Below are positions 1-10,540 of a DNA stretch of 64,000 nt, piece by piece. The DNA is taken from the NCBI GenBank assembly GCA_002205965.3, contig NADL03000465.1, positions 124,001-188,000 on the forward strand, read 5' to 3'. The position numbers and the translations under genes were made by a program. The DNA is from Kappaphycus alvarezii. Its lineage: Eukaryota; Rhodophyta; Florideophyceae; Gigartinales; Solieriaceae. A model generated the notes under the pieces. It saw only the letters and a list, made by a program, of their open reading frames with translations. It was not told the DNA's origin and searched no databases. Positions within the stretch are counted from its first letter, which is position 1; each line of letters opens with the position of its first letter.

Positions 1-1445
1 CGGCACCCTTCAAAGCTGCCAGTCTTTTCTTGCCTCCCGCGTACATGCCATTTCCGAGGTTTGCTCGCGCATCTCCGGATTGAATGACCTCAACTGGGCT
101 ACAAACTGCTGATACACTGCGCCAGTTCCTGCCGCCTGATCTATGTTCTTCGCTACATCCCGCCGCATCTCACTCTGTCCGGAGCCTAAACCTTTGAGTC
201 TGGAATGCGAGGGGTGTTCGAAGACATGCACCGTCGTCTCCCAGACAGTGCCTGGCTCACTGCCCAGCTTCCACTCCGTATGGGAGGGCTCGGACTGCCC
301 CTAACCGAAACCATCGCAGAGGCATGCTACGCTGGCTCTGTTCTCTCCTCCTACCCAGTTCTTCGCCTCCTCCTCGGTGATTGCTTCGACGTCTCGCCTT
401 TGATCTCAACGTCTCTCGCCTCTATCCGGGCCAAATACAGCTTCGCCGATAGTTCCTCCCCCCCGCCGTCCTTGCTGGCCTCCGCGCCTCTTCTTCCCCC
501 GGCCTGTCTGACTGTCAGACAACCGTTATTGCTGAGTTCTCAAAGGCGCTTCGCGCCAAACTTCTCTATTCCGTCGACCTCTCCTCCCCTGGAGGCTCCC
601 GGCTACTCCGCCGCCTAGCTTCCGCCGCTTCTTCCCACGCCTCCTGTTCCTTTTACAACCTCGCGCAGAGCCATCTCAGTACCCGGGCCGCTCCTGAAGT
701 CTGGCGAACCATGGTTTGCCTCCGTTTTGGTGTTCCAATCTTCTCTGGCACACAACCCTGCACCTATTGCGCCGCCGCCCACTTCCGCCCTGTCCCCACC
801 CTGAATTCCTACGGACACCACGCCTCTGCCTGTACCTGCGCCGACGGCTCCATTCGGCGCCACAATTGTGTTCGCGACCACCTCATTTCCGAGTTATCAC
901 GTTTATCAATTGGGATTCGCCCTGTCCGGGAATGGACCTTCCCGCAGGACTTGCCCCGACCATCCAACTCCCGCCGCTGACTCGACAACTACATCGGTGA
1001 TGTCCAGTTCTCTTCCGTCCCGCAGGGCTACTACGTCACTGTCATCAGCCCCCACTCCGCTTCATACGCCCAACAGCGGATCCACACGCCCCTCGCTCTC
1101 CTTACTGCATCTGAGCGCGCGAAATCTCTCCGCTGTGGCCATCTCTCTGCACTGGACTACGTATCGACTTCCAGCCGATGGCTTTCGATATATACGGGTC
1201 TGCCGGTCCCGGTGCCGAACGAGGTCTGTGCAGAATTGCTGAGTACATCTCTCTACGGAAAGGCAGTAGCCCTGCCTTCGAGCGCGATTGCTTGTTCACG
1301 ATGATCAGTTCGCTCATACAATAACGAGCTTCTGTCGCGATCAACCGACGACAACTCAACCGCTCCTTGCTCGGATATATTTTTCCCTTTTTGAGAGCCG
1401 CAAGCTCCCCCTTTCCTGCTTGGTAAAATATTTTTCTTCTTCTTC
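1..1445 (+). mobile_element. LINE-A fragment: 3' part of the RT/endonuclease ORF plus 3' UTR
   Basis: Degenerate non-LTR retrotransposon. Around 205-430 one frame reads a post-RT segment with LPLRMGGLGLPL, a phrase typical of these polyproteins. Around 711-1000 comes the C-terminal zinc-binding/nuclease region: CTYC, then HHASAC, then RRHNCVRDHL. This CX2C...HX4C plus RHN arrangement is that of RLE-type (restriction-like endonuclease) LINEs. Stops and frame changes are frequent (the frame is lost near 430, 980 and 1310), so it is dead. The 5' end lies outside the window. Related copies are at 32638-34466 and 62169-62907, both minus strand; the latter places the 3' end in the pyrimidine-rich tract near 1425-1445. 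The RLE assignment rests on motif order only. Confidence 0.75.
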
Positions 1446-1965
1446 CCCTGCTCCATTTCTGTCACTGAATAGCACCAGAAATGTGATGGCAATGTTGTGG
1501 AAGCTGGGTGTTTGCAACGTCTCAATCCGCTCTGGGGTACTCAATTCTCTGAGTGCTACGTGAACAACGCAGCCAAGTCAGAGTGATGTAGGCCACAGTC
1601 GATCGCAACCCTAATCTCAACGGAGTTAGGCGAGTGCTAGAGAAACTAGACGGAGAAGTCAGTCTGGTTTACGGGTGAGATGCTTACGTCCCGAAAGGGA
1701 AGGTGGTGGGTGTTGAGGTGAATGCGACGGTTCTGGTTAGTACCGTACAACATGCTGTGCTGACAGCGAGGCGGGGGAATCGATGGCAGCTGGGCTCAAC
1801 GTCGGATCTATGACGCAATTGCTGTAAGCCTAAAATTAGATCTGGAAACTGTAGGAGATCGTAGTGTGACACGTGGACACGATCCACAGGCGGTTCGAGT
1901 GACTTATCGATTCGTACTCTGCTCAACACTAGGCCCTCTGGAAGTCCGAGAACCGCTTGACTTGT
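1446..1965. repeat. Repeat unit downstream of LINE-A, present inverted near 31-32.6 kb
   Basis: No coding capacity seen. The reverse complement recurs in two pieces: about 1446-1735 matches 32333-32620, and about 1733-1950 matches 30975-31174. The break between the pieces is exactly where LINE-B sits at 31175-32332, so this copy is the unoccupied (empty) version of that site. A 50-bp part near 1449-1505 also recurs at 3265-3315. Confidence 0.7.
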
Positions 1966-2887
1966 GGGCGGATGAACCGATCACGTACTGTCCCACTGGA
2001 TGAGAGATCCTATAGGTATGCAATAGTGCCTTGAGAGCGTTGTTGGCCTCGATATTCGTTAATCCGTCAGCAGGGCTACACTCTGGTCGAATTAAGCCCA
2101 CATTGGATATGAAGACCTCTTGGTACTACTGCAAAATAATTGGGATATGTAGATCCAAATAATAAATAGTTCCAACCTGAATAAATAAATAAGTTCCATA
2201 ATTGGACTTAGAATGAATAATGAATAGAAAACCAAATTTATTGATAGGTGATCGAGGAGAATATTTCGATAGCCCGAGGATGTAAAAATATTTCTAACAA
2301 CCTAGACTACTTATACTCTACATCAGGGTGAACCTGCTACAAAAATCAGGTGAGCCGTTCAATAATTCTGGTAGACATAATTCAGGCTCAGCAATAATTG
2401 GTGCAATATTTTCCAGGTAAGCAATCATCCAGATAATAATTTGTTGGTAGCATCAATGCAATAATTATAGCCTGGATAATATAAAAACCCAACTGTAGGA
2501 CGTAAAAATTATTTGACACTGAATTCAGCATAAAATAGCGCCAGTGTATATAGATAAAATTATCCCTTGATGATTCACAATAAATATAAATTGTGGGCCT
2601 CAATAAAAAATATTGTTGCACAATTCTGCATCACTGTAGGACATCGGGATAGAGATTAAAATATTTGGTCAATTTTTACAGCTACTCGCGAGCAGATGCA
2701 ATGTCTACCATGAGGCGTTTCCCCGTGGTGTACCGAGCTTGAGTGAGTACATCGAACAAAAGTTTGCTATCTGTCATCATCATCAGCGGAATGGTACGAG
2801 CAAGGGTGCGTTCCTAGTCGTGCTTAACTGTAAAGGCGTTATCAAAGCCGGCGACGAATGCTGGTGTCTCGGCCACCGTACTCGATC
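1966..2887. other. AT-rich stretch with no recognisable gene
   Basis: From about 2100 to 2680 the sequence is strongly AT-rich with only short ORFs and no motif that I recognise. Nothing here matches the other repeats of the window on inspection. Confidence 0.5.
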
Positions 2888-3206
2888 GAGCCGAGCGCTC
2901 AATACTTCAACTGTTATCTTGCCTATCACATCTCAGGAGTTCGAGAATCCAATACTAACACGGAGCCTGTGCTTTGACCTCAGTCCCTTGGCCTGAAAAA
3001 TTACCCCGTGCAAATCTCAGACAAGTTTATCGAACCAGCTGCTCGCCGGTTTTCCATTGGCGTCATTTTCACCCTACCAGTTTGTACGGGGTAATTTTGC
3101 AGGTTTTGGTACTGAGGTCGAAGCACAAGCCCCATGTCAGTATTGGATTCTCGATCTCTTGAGATGTGATACTCGAGATAGAAGCTGAAGTATTGAACGC
3201 TCGGCT
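2888..3206. repeat. Long inverted repeat (foldback), arms of about 127 bp and loop of about 66 bp
   Basis: The arm at 2888-3014 is an imperfect reverse complement of the arm at 3081-3206. Shared landmarks are CAATACTTCA near the outer end, CACATCTCA then GAGAATCCAATACT in the middle, and AATTACCCCGT at the inner end. Arm identity is roughly 80-85% by eye. The short ORFs here are by-products. A transcript through it would form a long hairpin. It could be a foldback or MITE-like element, or two copies of a repeat landed head to head. Confidence 0.8.
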
Positions 3207-3599
3207 CATTTTCGGTATCCAATCCTCCCTATGGTACTGCCCCTCGTCCACATGAGTGGTTTTTAGCAGCCCAAATTATTGCCATCACATTTCTGGGGCT
3301 ATTCAGAGACAAAAATGGAACGGAGGAAGAAAAGGGGGGAATTGGGTTCCTTTATTGACTAGGAATGCAGGACAGCTATAGGTAAGTGGTGTGTTTACTG
3401 CAGCAGTTAATAAAAAAGGCGAACATAAAAGTATATTTATTGTAGAATCATCGCGACACATGTGTGTGTGAAATCTTTACGAGTAGGAAACAAAACACTC
3501 AGACGTGCAGAAGTCATTGAAGAAATACTAATCAAGCAGACGACAGGTGCTCACCTGGCGGGCTTGCATCCCTTGAAGACAGATGAGAAACGAGGAACT
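3207..3599. other. Intergenic, with two short repeat matches
   Basis: 3265-3315 repeats a segment also found at 1449-1505 (inverted) and 32565-32615. 3425-3475 is the reverse complement of 30789-30835, the sequence flanking the 3' LTR of gypsy-1, so it is a site without that LTR. No gene is supported. Confidence 0.55.
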
Positions 3600-4075
3600 A
3601 GATCCCGTAACTCAAGCGAGGCGGAGGAAGCGCGGCGGCTGGCAGCGAAAGATGCAAGGAGGCGGAAAATTTAGAAGCACTTTCTCCTGACGCCCCATAA
3701 ATGTCCATGCCGACAGGCACCAGTGAGATATCGTTGGGGTCGCAGTAGCAGCCGTAGCGCAAGATCTTGGCGTGCTCGGCGAGAGACGCAACGGCCCCGG
3801 GAGAGGAGGCGCTGTGCGAAAGGCGCTGTTGGGTGACGGGGTGGGACACAGTAACATCCAATACAATATCCTTGGCGGCTAGACCGTAGGCGGCAGGTAT
3901 GTAGAGCTCCATGCGGAAGGAAGGCATGAGGTGCGAGGGGGAGGACGGGAGCGGGTGTTCAACGAGCGCAGTGATGCCGCGTTCTTTGCAGTAGCGATGG
4001 AGGGCATTGCGAAGCACATTGTGACGCCGGGTTTGCCCGTCATCGTACTTGCAGTTCGCGACACATAACCGACTA
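3600..4075 (-). pseudogene. LINE-C fragment: C-terminal nuclease-like domain
   Basis: The minus-strand ORF reads CKYDDGQTRRHNVLRNALHR, then ELYIPAAYGLAAKDIVLDVTV, then SPGAVASLAEHAKILRYG. The RHN..R helix followed about 50 residues later by an IP...DVTV strand is the pattern of RLE-type LINE nuclease domains. The same domain recurs at 36700-37100, 13800-14072, 50500-50800 and 61124-61640. It is cut on the 5' side (high coordinate) by a short S1 repeat and on the 3' side near 3600, so only about 150 residues remain. Confidence 0.75.
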
Positions 4076-4190
4076 CATCTTCCATGCATTAAAATAACCC
4101 AAACATTTCCCCCTCATCCCGCATAACGAATTACCGGCGTGGTTATATAACCGACCTAATCTTCCATGCATTAAAATAACCGTGTAAATG
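4062..4190 (+). repeat. Two adjacent copies of short interspersed repeat S1
   Basis: Two head-to-tail copies of a roughly 50-90 bp repeat contain CGACYWMATCTTCCATGCATT followed by AAAATAACC. The first copy ends with CCCAAACATTTCCCC near 4110. The second lacks this end because the LINE-B 3' UTR begins there. Other copies are at 13227-13311 (inverted, with target duplication) and 61877-61971. The terminus resembles the LINE-B 3' end (CACCCAAACGTTTCCCC), which suggests a LINE-dependent short element. Confidence 0.6.
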
Positions 4191-4559
4191 GGTGGTTAAT
4201 TTACTGTGGTAGATATGCGGGATTGGTATCCAGTAAATTTGCACCGGAGCGTAGATATTGTATCATTGTCAAGCCAATTGCGAAACCGTACGATGCGTCG
4301 AAAGCTGTGGATGGCACTCCAATCTACCAGAAGGTGGAAGGAAGGCCAGACAGCAAACAAGCGGCATCGGAGGTTACTGTCAAATTGGAGTGCCGCTGTA
4401 AAAGAATGGCTCTAACCTTCGAAAACCGTTCCATTGCGCGGGTGGCAATGGTTCTCGCGAGTTCCTTGACGACGGAGAACGCCGCCGGATGCCAACCTCC
4501 AAGCGTTGAGATGGGAACAGGAACCAGCCTGTTTCTCCCAGGCAGCTCAGCAAGGAAAC

Positions 4560-4763
4560 TGTAATAAAAAATGGTCTTCTCTTCATGTATTACAGGAAAT
4601 GGTCCTCCCCTCATGTAATACAGAAAATGGTCCTCCCTTCATGTAATACAGGTAATGGTCCTCCCTTCATGTAATACAGGTAATGGTCCTCCCTTCATGT
4701 AATACAGGAAATGGTCCTCCCTTCATGTATTACAGAAAATGGTCCTCCCTTCGTGTAATCCAG
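4560..4763 (+). repeat. 28-bp tandem repeat array, about 7 units
   Basis: Units of about 28 bp read AATGGTCCTCCCTTCATGTA plus ATACAGGA, with point variants. The array lies at the extreme 5' end of the LTR-b insertion. Each unit contains a version of the element's own first bases (TGTAATA), so it may have grown by slippage at the LTR terminus. The other LTR-b copies lack the array. Confidence 0.9.
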
Positions 4764-5004
4764 CAACCTACAACGATCCCGCCCCTAACTTCTCCCACCG
4801 TCATTTCCAAATTTACTTCCATTTTATCTAGATATTTTTATACTGTATTTAACCCTCTGAATCGACCCGAATCAAGTCCCTTTTCCCTTTTAGCTTACCT
4901 CCTCCTCCAAATTTGCCTTTTTTGAGAAGAAGGGCGCAAATGCACTACTGCAAAATCCCTTGCAGATTTAATTTACCTATTCCTAATCTATAGAACCTGC
5001 CCCG

Positions 5005-5030
5005 GGAGCCTATTTAAACCCTTTTATTCT
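5005..5030 (+). promoter_or_regulatory. Putative promoter of the LTR-b acidic gene
   Basis: The phrase GGGAGCCTATTTAAACC is kept in all three young LTR-b copies (here, near 21170 and near 38042), about 95-110 bases before the ORF start. TATTTAAA is a plausible TATA box. It is separate from the second TATA-like element (TATATAAGC type) that precedes the R region of the LTR. Confidence 0.45.
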
Positions 5031-5124
5031 AAGTTCCAAATGCCCCGATCATTTTACTCATCTCCCCTCTCCCCACACACCCAAAACACCCTACATTGCC
5101 TCCCATTCCCCAGCGTCTATCAAA

Positions 5125-5683
5125 ATGAACAACCTTCGCCCCTCCGCCCCTATCACCAAAAACCGCCCCTCCCGCCCCATCAATGGTCTCCGTCTCGCCG
5201 CCTGCGGGCCAACCAATGCCGACGACTACCTCCGGCGGCAAACTAAGAAGAAGATCATCGAGTTCGTTCGCCGCCTCTTCATAGAAGAAGAGGCGAGGGA
5301 GGTAAGTGAGGATGAGGCTGAGAAAGTCGAGGAGGAGAGTGGGAGTCCTTCGAGGAATGGGCAGCCCCGAAGTTGGTCTACGAGGTTAAGGAGGAAGAGG
5401 AGGATCAGGATGAAGATGATGAGGGGGTTGATGGGGGCGATGAGGACGAAGATGTGGACGACGAAGATGAGGCACAGGAAGGTATGGGAAGGGTTGGAAT
5501 GGGGGAATGTATGGAACAAGTGGTACCGACTATGGAACCTGATGGGGATATCTTTAGTAGTTTAGATATCTCCCAGGGGAAATAGATATTTATGAGCCGT
5601 TCGCAGATATTTGTGGGGACTGCTTGGAAAGCATGGATATTTTTAAAGAGCTGTTTGGATCTGATTTAGAGAATGGGAAATAA
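5125..5683 (+). pseudogene. LTR-b acidic-protein gene, copy 1 (frameshifted)
   Basis: Unrecognised protein. The ORF opens with ATG at 5125 in the context CAAAATGAAC. The N-terminal 70 residues are basic to mixed, including NRPSRPINGLRLAA, a DDYLRRQ motif and FVRRLFIEEEAREVSEDEAE. A Glu/Asp-rich centre follows, then a C-terminal signature: VPTMEPDGDIFSSLDIS, a GDC motif, and MDIFKELFGSDLENGK. The frame changes near 5370 (GA-rich run) and again after DISQG near 5580, so this copy is broken. No zinc finger, signal peptide or membrane segment is evident. Homologous copies are near 21.3, 38.2, 49.7 (minus), 58.9 and 63.9 kb (minus). Confidence 0.7.
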
Positions 5684-6125
5684 CAGGACCAAATTAATTG
5701 TTAGTTTCTTAAGTATCTTTTGCTCAGAGTATATTGTCCACACAAAGTATTTTTATGCATTTCTTGGTATCTTCTGTAGTTTTGTTCGGACTTTAGGGGT
5801 AGCCAAAAGTCTGTATAAGCTGAGTACACTTCTTCCTCCTTGAGAGGCCAAGCAAGTTGGCAGACAACTTAAAGCCAAGTCCCGAGTAGTAGGAAGTTGA
5901 GAGTCAACTTCAGACCCAAGGAAACGTTTTCTTACGCTGGTCGCAGAGCGTCAGTGGTAGACTCTGCCCCATTTATACTTGCTTGTAGCTTCCTCAACTC
6001 TTTTCTATATACACTCCCTTTTGTTCGTTCAACAATACCACGGCAGCACTTTTGTCGCTCGCAACACCTCCTTCTCAGGGTAATTGGTTCTGAGAATCTC
6101 TTTCCCCGCCAATTTACCCCTATCA

Positions 6126-6441
6126 GAACCCTTGGTATTTCCGCTGCTTCTCTGCGTGCTGCGTTGAGGCTTTTGAGTGTTTTGAAAGCCCTGGCTCTTG
6201 CGTGGGAGGGAGCGAGCGGGTTGACAAAGGTTACGTCGAAATAATCCGAGCCACCGCCGGCTCCCATCGTCGTAATATCCGGCCTCGTCCTGTTTTGGTA
6301 GTGTAGACGAGGTTCGATGAATGGACGTCGGGCGGCTCTTGCAAGGTCGTTCCCCAGTAAAGTCACCTGGTTGTTATGGCGAGTATTACGCTCGCAGCCA
6401 AAGCGACAATGTAGCAAGTGGTCCCCGTAGATATCCAGCAT
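6126..6441 (-). pseudogene. LINE-B ORF: C-terminal nuclease-like domain
   Basis: The minus-strand reading contains DIYGDHLLHCRFG (an HX4C half of the zinc site), then RHNNQVTLLGNDLARAARRP, then RTRPDITTMGAGGGSDYFDV. RPD followed 12 residues later by D is the RPD...D core expected of RLE-type nuclease domains. The 31175-32332 copy has the same elements (DVHGDHLMHC, RHDRQVTLLAKDLARAARHP, TRPDIQAMGSSGGTDFFDV). The frame runs into the LTR-b insertion at 6125 and the ORF resumes at 4559, one frame away. Confidence 0.7.
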
Positions 6442-8450
6442 TTCATGGCATCCTGCTTTGAAGCAAGGGTACCTGGGTGAATAAGGGGGTTTGGCAAAAG
6501 TACTGGAACCACACGGAAAAGTCTTTCCTCTTGATGTGCGTCCTCAATCCAGGGCAAGGTGCACAGTAGACCCAGCCTTTGGCACCGGGGAGGGACATGC
6601 TAGCGCGGAAGGCACGGGTGCGGATGTTTCGAGCGGCAAGGCCTCTTGCGCAGCCATATGAATTGCATCTGTTAGCTTCTTCTGCGATGGTGGGTTGGAC
6701 GAGCAGAAATTGCTAAACGGAATTCGTTCTGGGGTCGACAAGAGGCGCTCCATCTGGTAAAGGCGGCTGTAGCATCCTCGTACTGCGTCAGGTCTTGAAC
6801 AGGACGGCAAAGACTTCTCGCATAACTGCTGCGTCGCGGCGCTGGACGCAAGAAACGAAGCAGCGGCGACATCTCGCGCGGAGAGAGGCCGATTCCCAAG
6901 GTCGGCTTCTTCTCCTGTAGTGCCTTAATGGGCAGTTGCAGCTCCTTGAATATACATTTGTCTAGCATTCCACCCGCTAAAGTGCGGCAGCACCTCTCGA
7001 TTAAGCTGTCGAAGTATTCGGCCCCTTTCCGCGTACAAGAGGGCGGCACAACTCGCAAGAGGTATCCCACTTTGCAAACCCCAAAGCAGTTGCGCAGTAG
7101 TTGGAATGAAGCGTGCGCGTCCTCGATTTCCATGACAGCGTTAAGTAAAGGCTCAAGGGAGTATACATGGTCCAGGAAGTATTGTTCCATGAACGTTTGG
7201 GAGCCGATTGGCGCGTTCAAAACCGAAGTATCAGCACTTCCTGCCGCATATCACAGGGGTATGCGGACTGAACCGACGCGAGGGGGCGGTGGGCCACCAT
7301 ACTTTGCATTTCGAGACTGCCAGATGGAGACCACGACGTTTGGCCTCGGAGAAGACAGAACCTCGATTACCTTGAGCATATCCTCGTGTTTGGCTACAAT
7401 CTAGCCATCGTCGTGATACCAAAGCTCCAAAAGCAGTGTGTCTAACCCTGTGTCCTCGTCGGGGGTCCCGACAATAGCTCTTTGATCTTTAGGGCGATGG
7501 GGTGGAGTACAAGAGCGAAAAGCAATCCGCTGAGCGGGTCTCCTTGCTGAGTACCCACAACACTCCGTATAGTCTCGAATCCCGTCCAGAGGAACGCTGG
7601 GTCGTTGTTTAGCAATACAGTACCCAAGGGAGCAACTGGGGAAAGAGGTTCCGGACTGCATTAAAAAAGGAAGCACGGCTGCACAGGTTGAACGCATTCT
7701 TCAGGTCGACCGACAAGAGCGCATATTCAGAGCGTGTACCGAACTTGTTCACGATGCGTGAACACCGTGAACTACTGCATCTGTTCCTGACTTTGTAGCG
7801 ATACCAACCTGAAGAGGCTGGAAGTAGGTGGAGGCCTTCTCATTGACCGAGTAGCAAGGCAGCTACTAACTAACCGTCGCAAAGTCTCTCCCACTGCAAT
7901 GGGCGCGGAGTCATGTCTTTCCTCGCAAGTGGTGTGAGTGGGGCTCCAGCAATCCACGGGGCGAGGGCAGTAGGAGCTTTTCCGGAAGCCAGGACGTTCA
8001 GAAGTTCTGTTAATAAATCCAAGAATTTCCCCTGCGAGGAAGACGTGGGGAAACGTTTGGGTGTTTTACTCTTAGAAGGTATATCCGATCTATCCCATGG
8101 AAGATGTGGGTTTCCGTAGAAGCTCTTCGACGTGAGAGGGGCGAAGTCCGGATCCCCCGGGGCTGAAGGGTTTGAAAGAGCGAACTGCCCGCAAAACCTC
8201 ATCCTTCGTGATCGCTGAGATATCGGGGGTGCGAAAGGCGGTTCAAAGTGTTCCTCATCCTCCCGGGAAGATTGAGGATGTTCAGCTCGGAGGGCGTCAG
8301 ACACCGATTTAGTGGCCGGTAACACCCCTAGAGATCCTAATGCCTGTGCAGCTTTCCCATATGCTCCTTCGCGGGCGAATCTCATGGCATGACGGATGTT
8401 GGCCTGTTTCTGTTCCTAGGGCGTTAAAGTTCGTTTTATTCGGGAGGTCA
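6442..8450 (-). pseudogene. LINE-B ORF: reverse transcriptase region
   Basis: RT motifs are split over frames on the minus strand. TQQGDPLSGLLFALVLHP is at 7450-7560. The catalytic WYHDDG box is at 7405-7420, so the YxDD aspartates are kept. A post-RT segment at 6672-7220 contains KELQLPIKAL and KKPTLGIGLSPREM. The pre-RT part at 7870-8385 starts FAREGAYGKAAQALGS, a motif commonly just upstream of RT in this LINE group. At least five frame changes and stops make it inactive. Confidence 0.75.
8047..8103 (-). mobile_element. 5'-truncated LINE-B tail inserted in LINE-B
   Basis: About 55 bp equal the last bases of a LINE-B 3' UTR (minus orientation, from GGGGAAACGTTTGGGTG to ATCTATCCCATGG), interrupting the pre-RT coding region. 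It is flanked by GAAGACGTGGG and GAAGATGTGGG, an 11-bp target duplication with one mismatch. There is no poly(A) tail. Confidence 0.6.
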
Positions 8451-8484
8451 CTTGTTGAAGTGCGTTCTGCCATAAGGTTTGGAA

Positions 8485-9360
8485 CTATCCTGCATTCCAC
8501 AATTCGAGCCGTTCTCTGATTAGGTCACTGGTTGATTGGACCTGCGTTTCGACGTTCGAACCGGTAGCACCTGAGGAAGGTGAAGTATTGGAAAGCATCA
8601 CTGAAGGGAAAAGAAAAACTTTAGAGAGCTTCTCTTCCGCATCATTGTGTCCATGTGCACAAGCCCGCGCTGCGTCATGCATGGCGACCGACAGGGAGTC
8701 ACTCAGTGCTGATCGGAATCGTGTAGGGATATGAGACAACACAGGAATGTGGGTCGTAAAGATGTCCTCATGGCAGGGCAGGGGTTGTGCGTGGAGCGGA
8801 GCATGCCCTGGTGGGTGTTGCTGATCTGACGCGTGTCCAGTCGTGTGTGCGGGTCGCGGCGGTTGATCGTCGGCGATCGGGCGTGGGACCGGGACCGAAG
8901 ACTGGCGGGGTTCATCTGCCTGCAACTGCGACTTGTGCAACGGAGCGTACTGCCTTGGCCTTGTGTCTACGGTACACGAGGGCAGCGGACGTACGAGAAC
9001 GAGTACAGTCCTTGCGGTCCGGACCGTGTACTTTGGTGCCGAGGAATTTGTGATGACAGGCACAGTACCAGTATCCGATTTGAGCTAGACTTTTCTGCAG
9101 TTTGTGGATCTCATGGCAGCGGGGCGGACCGTGTCGGGATTGTGGCGTGTGCGTCGTGCGCAGATGGGCCAGCAAGTTTGCGACAGTCTGGAGTTGCGGC
9201 TGGGCCTGCTGCAGAGGATACAATGACCGGGAGTAGGTAGTTCCCGGGTGGGTTGGGGCCTTTTCAAGTTGCGTGTTGAGAGCCAGTAAATGCCGTTGTC
9301 ACACGAAGGCCGATATTCCAGAGTAAAACTATTCTTCTTGCCTACGGCCTGTGCCATGAT
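8485..9360 (-). pseudogene. LINE-B ORF: N-terminal Cys/His-rich region
   Basis: The minus-strand frames at 8912-9357 carry Cys/His clusters: CILCSR, HLRTTHTPQSRHGPPRCHE, YWYCACHHKFLGTKVHG and a following C. These look like one or two degenerate C2H2-type fingers, as often found at the N terminus of RLE LINE proteins. 8485-8900 is Pro/Ser-rich linker. The first Met on this frame is near 9357, which agrees with the loss of LINE similarity upstream. Moderate confidence because the frame shifts inside the region. Confidence 0.5.
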
Positions 9361-10187
9361 GCTGTAAGCGCGAACAGTCCAGTAAGCCTAGTGACAATTT
9401 TCCAATCCCCTGAGGTCCTAGAACAGTGCACCCTTCTAAGCGATTGGACTTACTACTGTACAGTACTGTACAGTGTGCCAATCCTCGGGACTTCCTGTCC
9501 TGTACGGTCGGTATGCACTTCAGACCTCCTTGTTCAAAACTGTAATTGTCACCCGTGCTTCACTGTCAGTTGATACAGCAATGCAATCAATCTGGTGCGG
9601 CGGAATTTGACCGTTTGGAATTTTGAAATTTTGTCCTCGTCAGCGGAGGAGACGGGAGCCTGCGGGATAGCCGATGGGCGATGCGATGAAGAAAGCGCGG
9701 TCGGGGTGTCGATGTTCTAAGCGATCGCCTTGGCAAAGAGAAGCGGGGGGTGGGCGCCGGGCACCGAAGTCCACGTGACTTAGGTTTTTTTACCAACACA
9801 ATCCAGTTTGCTTATCGCTTTCAAATGTTACTGGTATATATATCAATAACCCAAAAATCCCCCCCTGCCTCCAGCTGGTGTCATCGTATACAGTTTTGTC
9901 GCAGCAATGGGAAAGTAATGGGTAAATGTGGGGTGATTTAATATTTGAAAAATATGGTCGGTTGTGGCCCGGAATATCCTACAGGGTAAGTCACTGTACA
10001 GCAGGGGGGAATATCTTTAATGGGCAGCCTGCACAGGACAGAAATCCTGTTAACGACATGTTTTCCGAGGATTTTCCAGATTCGATTGGCAACTCAGTCA
10101 TTACCAAGTCGTGAAGCTGTTGCTGAGAGATTTGACGTACCCTTATATGTAGAAACGGTCCGATGCAATACTGTACTGTACTAGATG
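9361..10187. other. Intergenic, no gene recognised
   Basis: Only short uninformative ORFs. 9455-9476 holds the perfect palindrome CTGTACAGTACTGTACAG, and short GTACTGT runs recur near 10170-10200. I see no similarity to the other repeats of the window. Confidence 0.4.
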
Positions 10188-10540
10188 TAGTGTACGGTAC
10201 TTTGAAAACCCCGTTTCGCCATGAAGCTTTTCAAAACGCACTTTTTTGTGTTCTAATCCCCTTGGTTGATCCCCGGGTTTGCGTTCCTCCATCCGCCAGA
10301 TTCCGGATTTGTTACCGTACATAATTCCTGCCAGGATTTCGCAGCCGTCCTTCCCGCTCGAGGTTCTCTTCCAACCACTGCCACCGACACCTTTACCTTC
10401 CTCCACCTCCTCTCTCCTCTTAATTTCTTAATTTCTTCTCGCTGCTTCCTGTCTCTTTCTTCTCTCGCTTTTTTGCTTCGCAAATCTCCTCCTCCCTCTC
10501 ATACCTGCGCAGAGTCAAACTTATCAAGGCAACATCCAAT
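10188..10540 (+). promoter_or_regulatory. 5' flank and leader of CDC20 relic 1
   Basis: Collinear with 37362-37745 upstream of relic 3, so it was duplicated together with the gene. It contains a long pyrimidine-rich tract (10380-10500: CTTCCTCCACC, CTCTCTCCTC and similar) just before the start codon, a common look for a leader or core promoter. The start context is CATCCAATATGCC. No TATA box is obvious. Confidence 0.5.

Larger units (their letters stand above)
4560..6125 (+). mobile_element. LTR-b copy 1: solo-LTR-like insertion carrying an acidic-protein gene
   Basis: A 1,566-bp insertion in LINE-B starts TGTAATA and ends CCCCTATCA. It is flanked by a near-match 5-bp duplication, GAAAC (4555-4559) and GAACC (6126-6130). 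The last 330 bp, from the TATA-like TCTGTATAAGC near 5810, match the end of the gypsy-1 LTR. The upstream 1.2 kb are unrelated to that LTR and contain the tandem array, a second TATA-like box (5011) and the acidic ORF. TG...CA ends and a short target duplication make a solo LTR the best reading. No gag-pol with this LTR on both sides is present in the window. Confidence 0.75.
4190..9360 (-). mobile_element. LINE-B, long decayed copy, interrupted by an LTR-b insertion
   Basis: Minus-strand non-LTR retrotransposon running from about 9360 down to about 4190, split by the LTR-b insertion at 4560-6125. Without that insertion about 3.6 kb remain, enough for one ORF of about 1,150 codons. Order along the element: a Cys/His-rich N-terminal region (9000-9360), a linker, RT (6900-8400), a C-terminal nuclease domain (6126-6441), then a tail (4190-4559). 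The 3' UTR here (about 4190-4335) differs from that of the copy at 31175-32332 and recurs alone at 33329-33481. Many frameshifts make it a pseudoelement. Confidence 0.8.

Noticed and set aside
9587..9799. A GC-rich ORF of 70 codons as a possible small gene.
   Set aside because: Arg/Ser/Pro-rich low-complexity reading with no conserved copy or start context.
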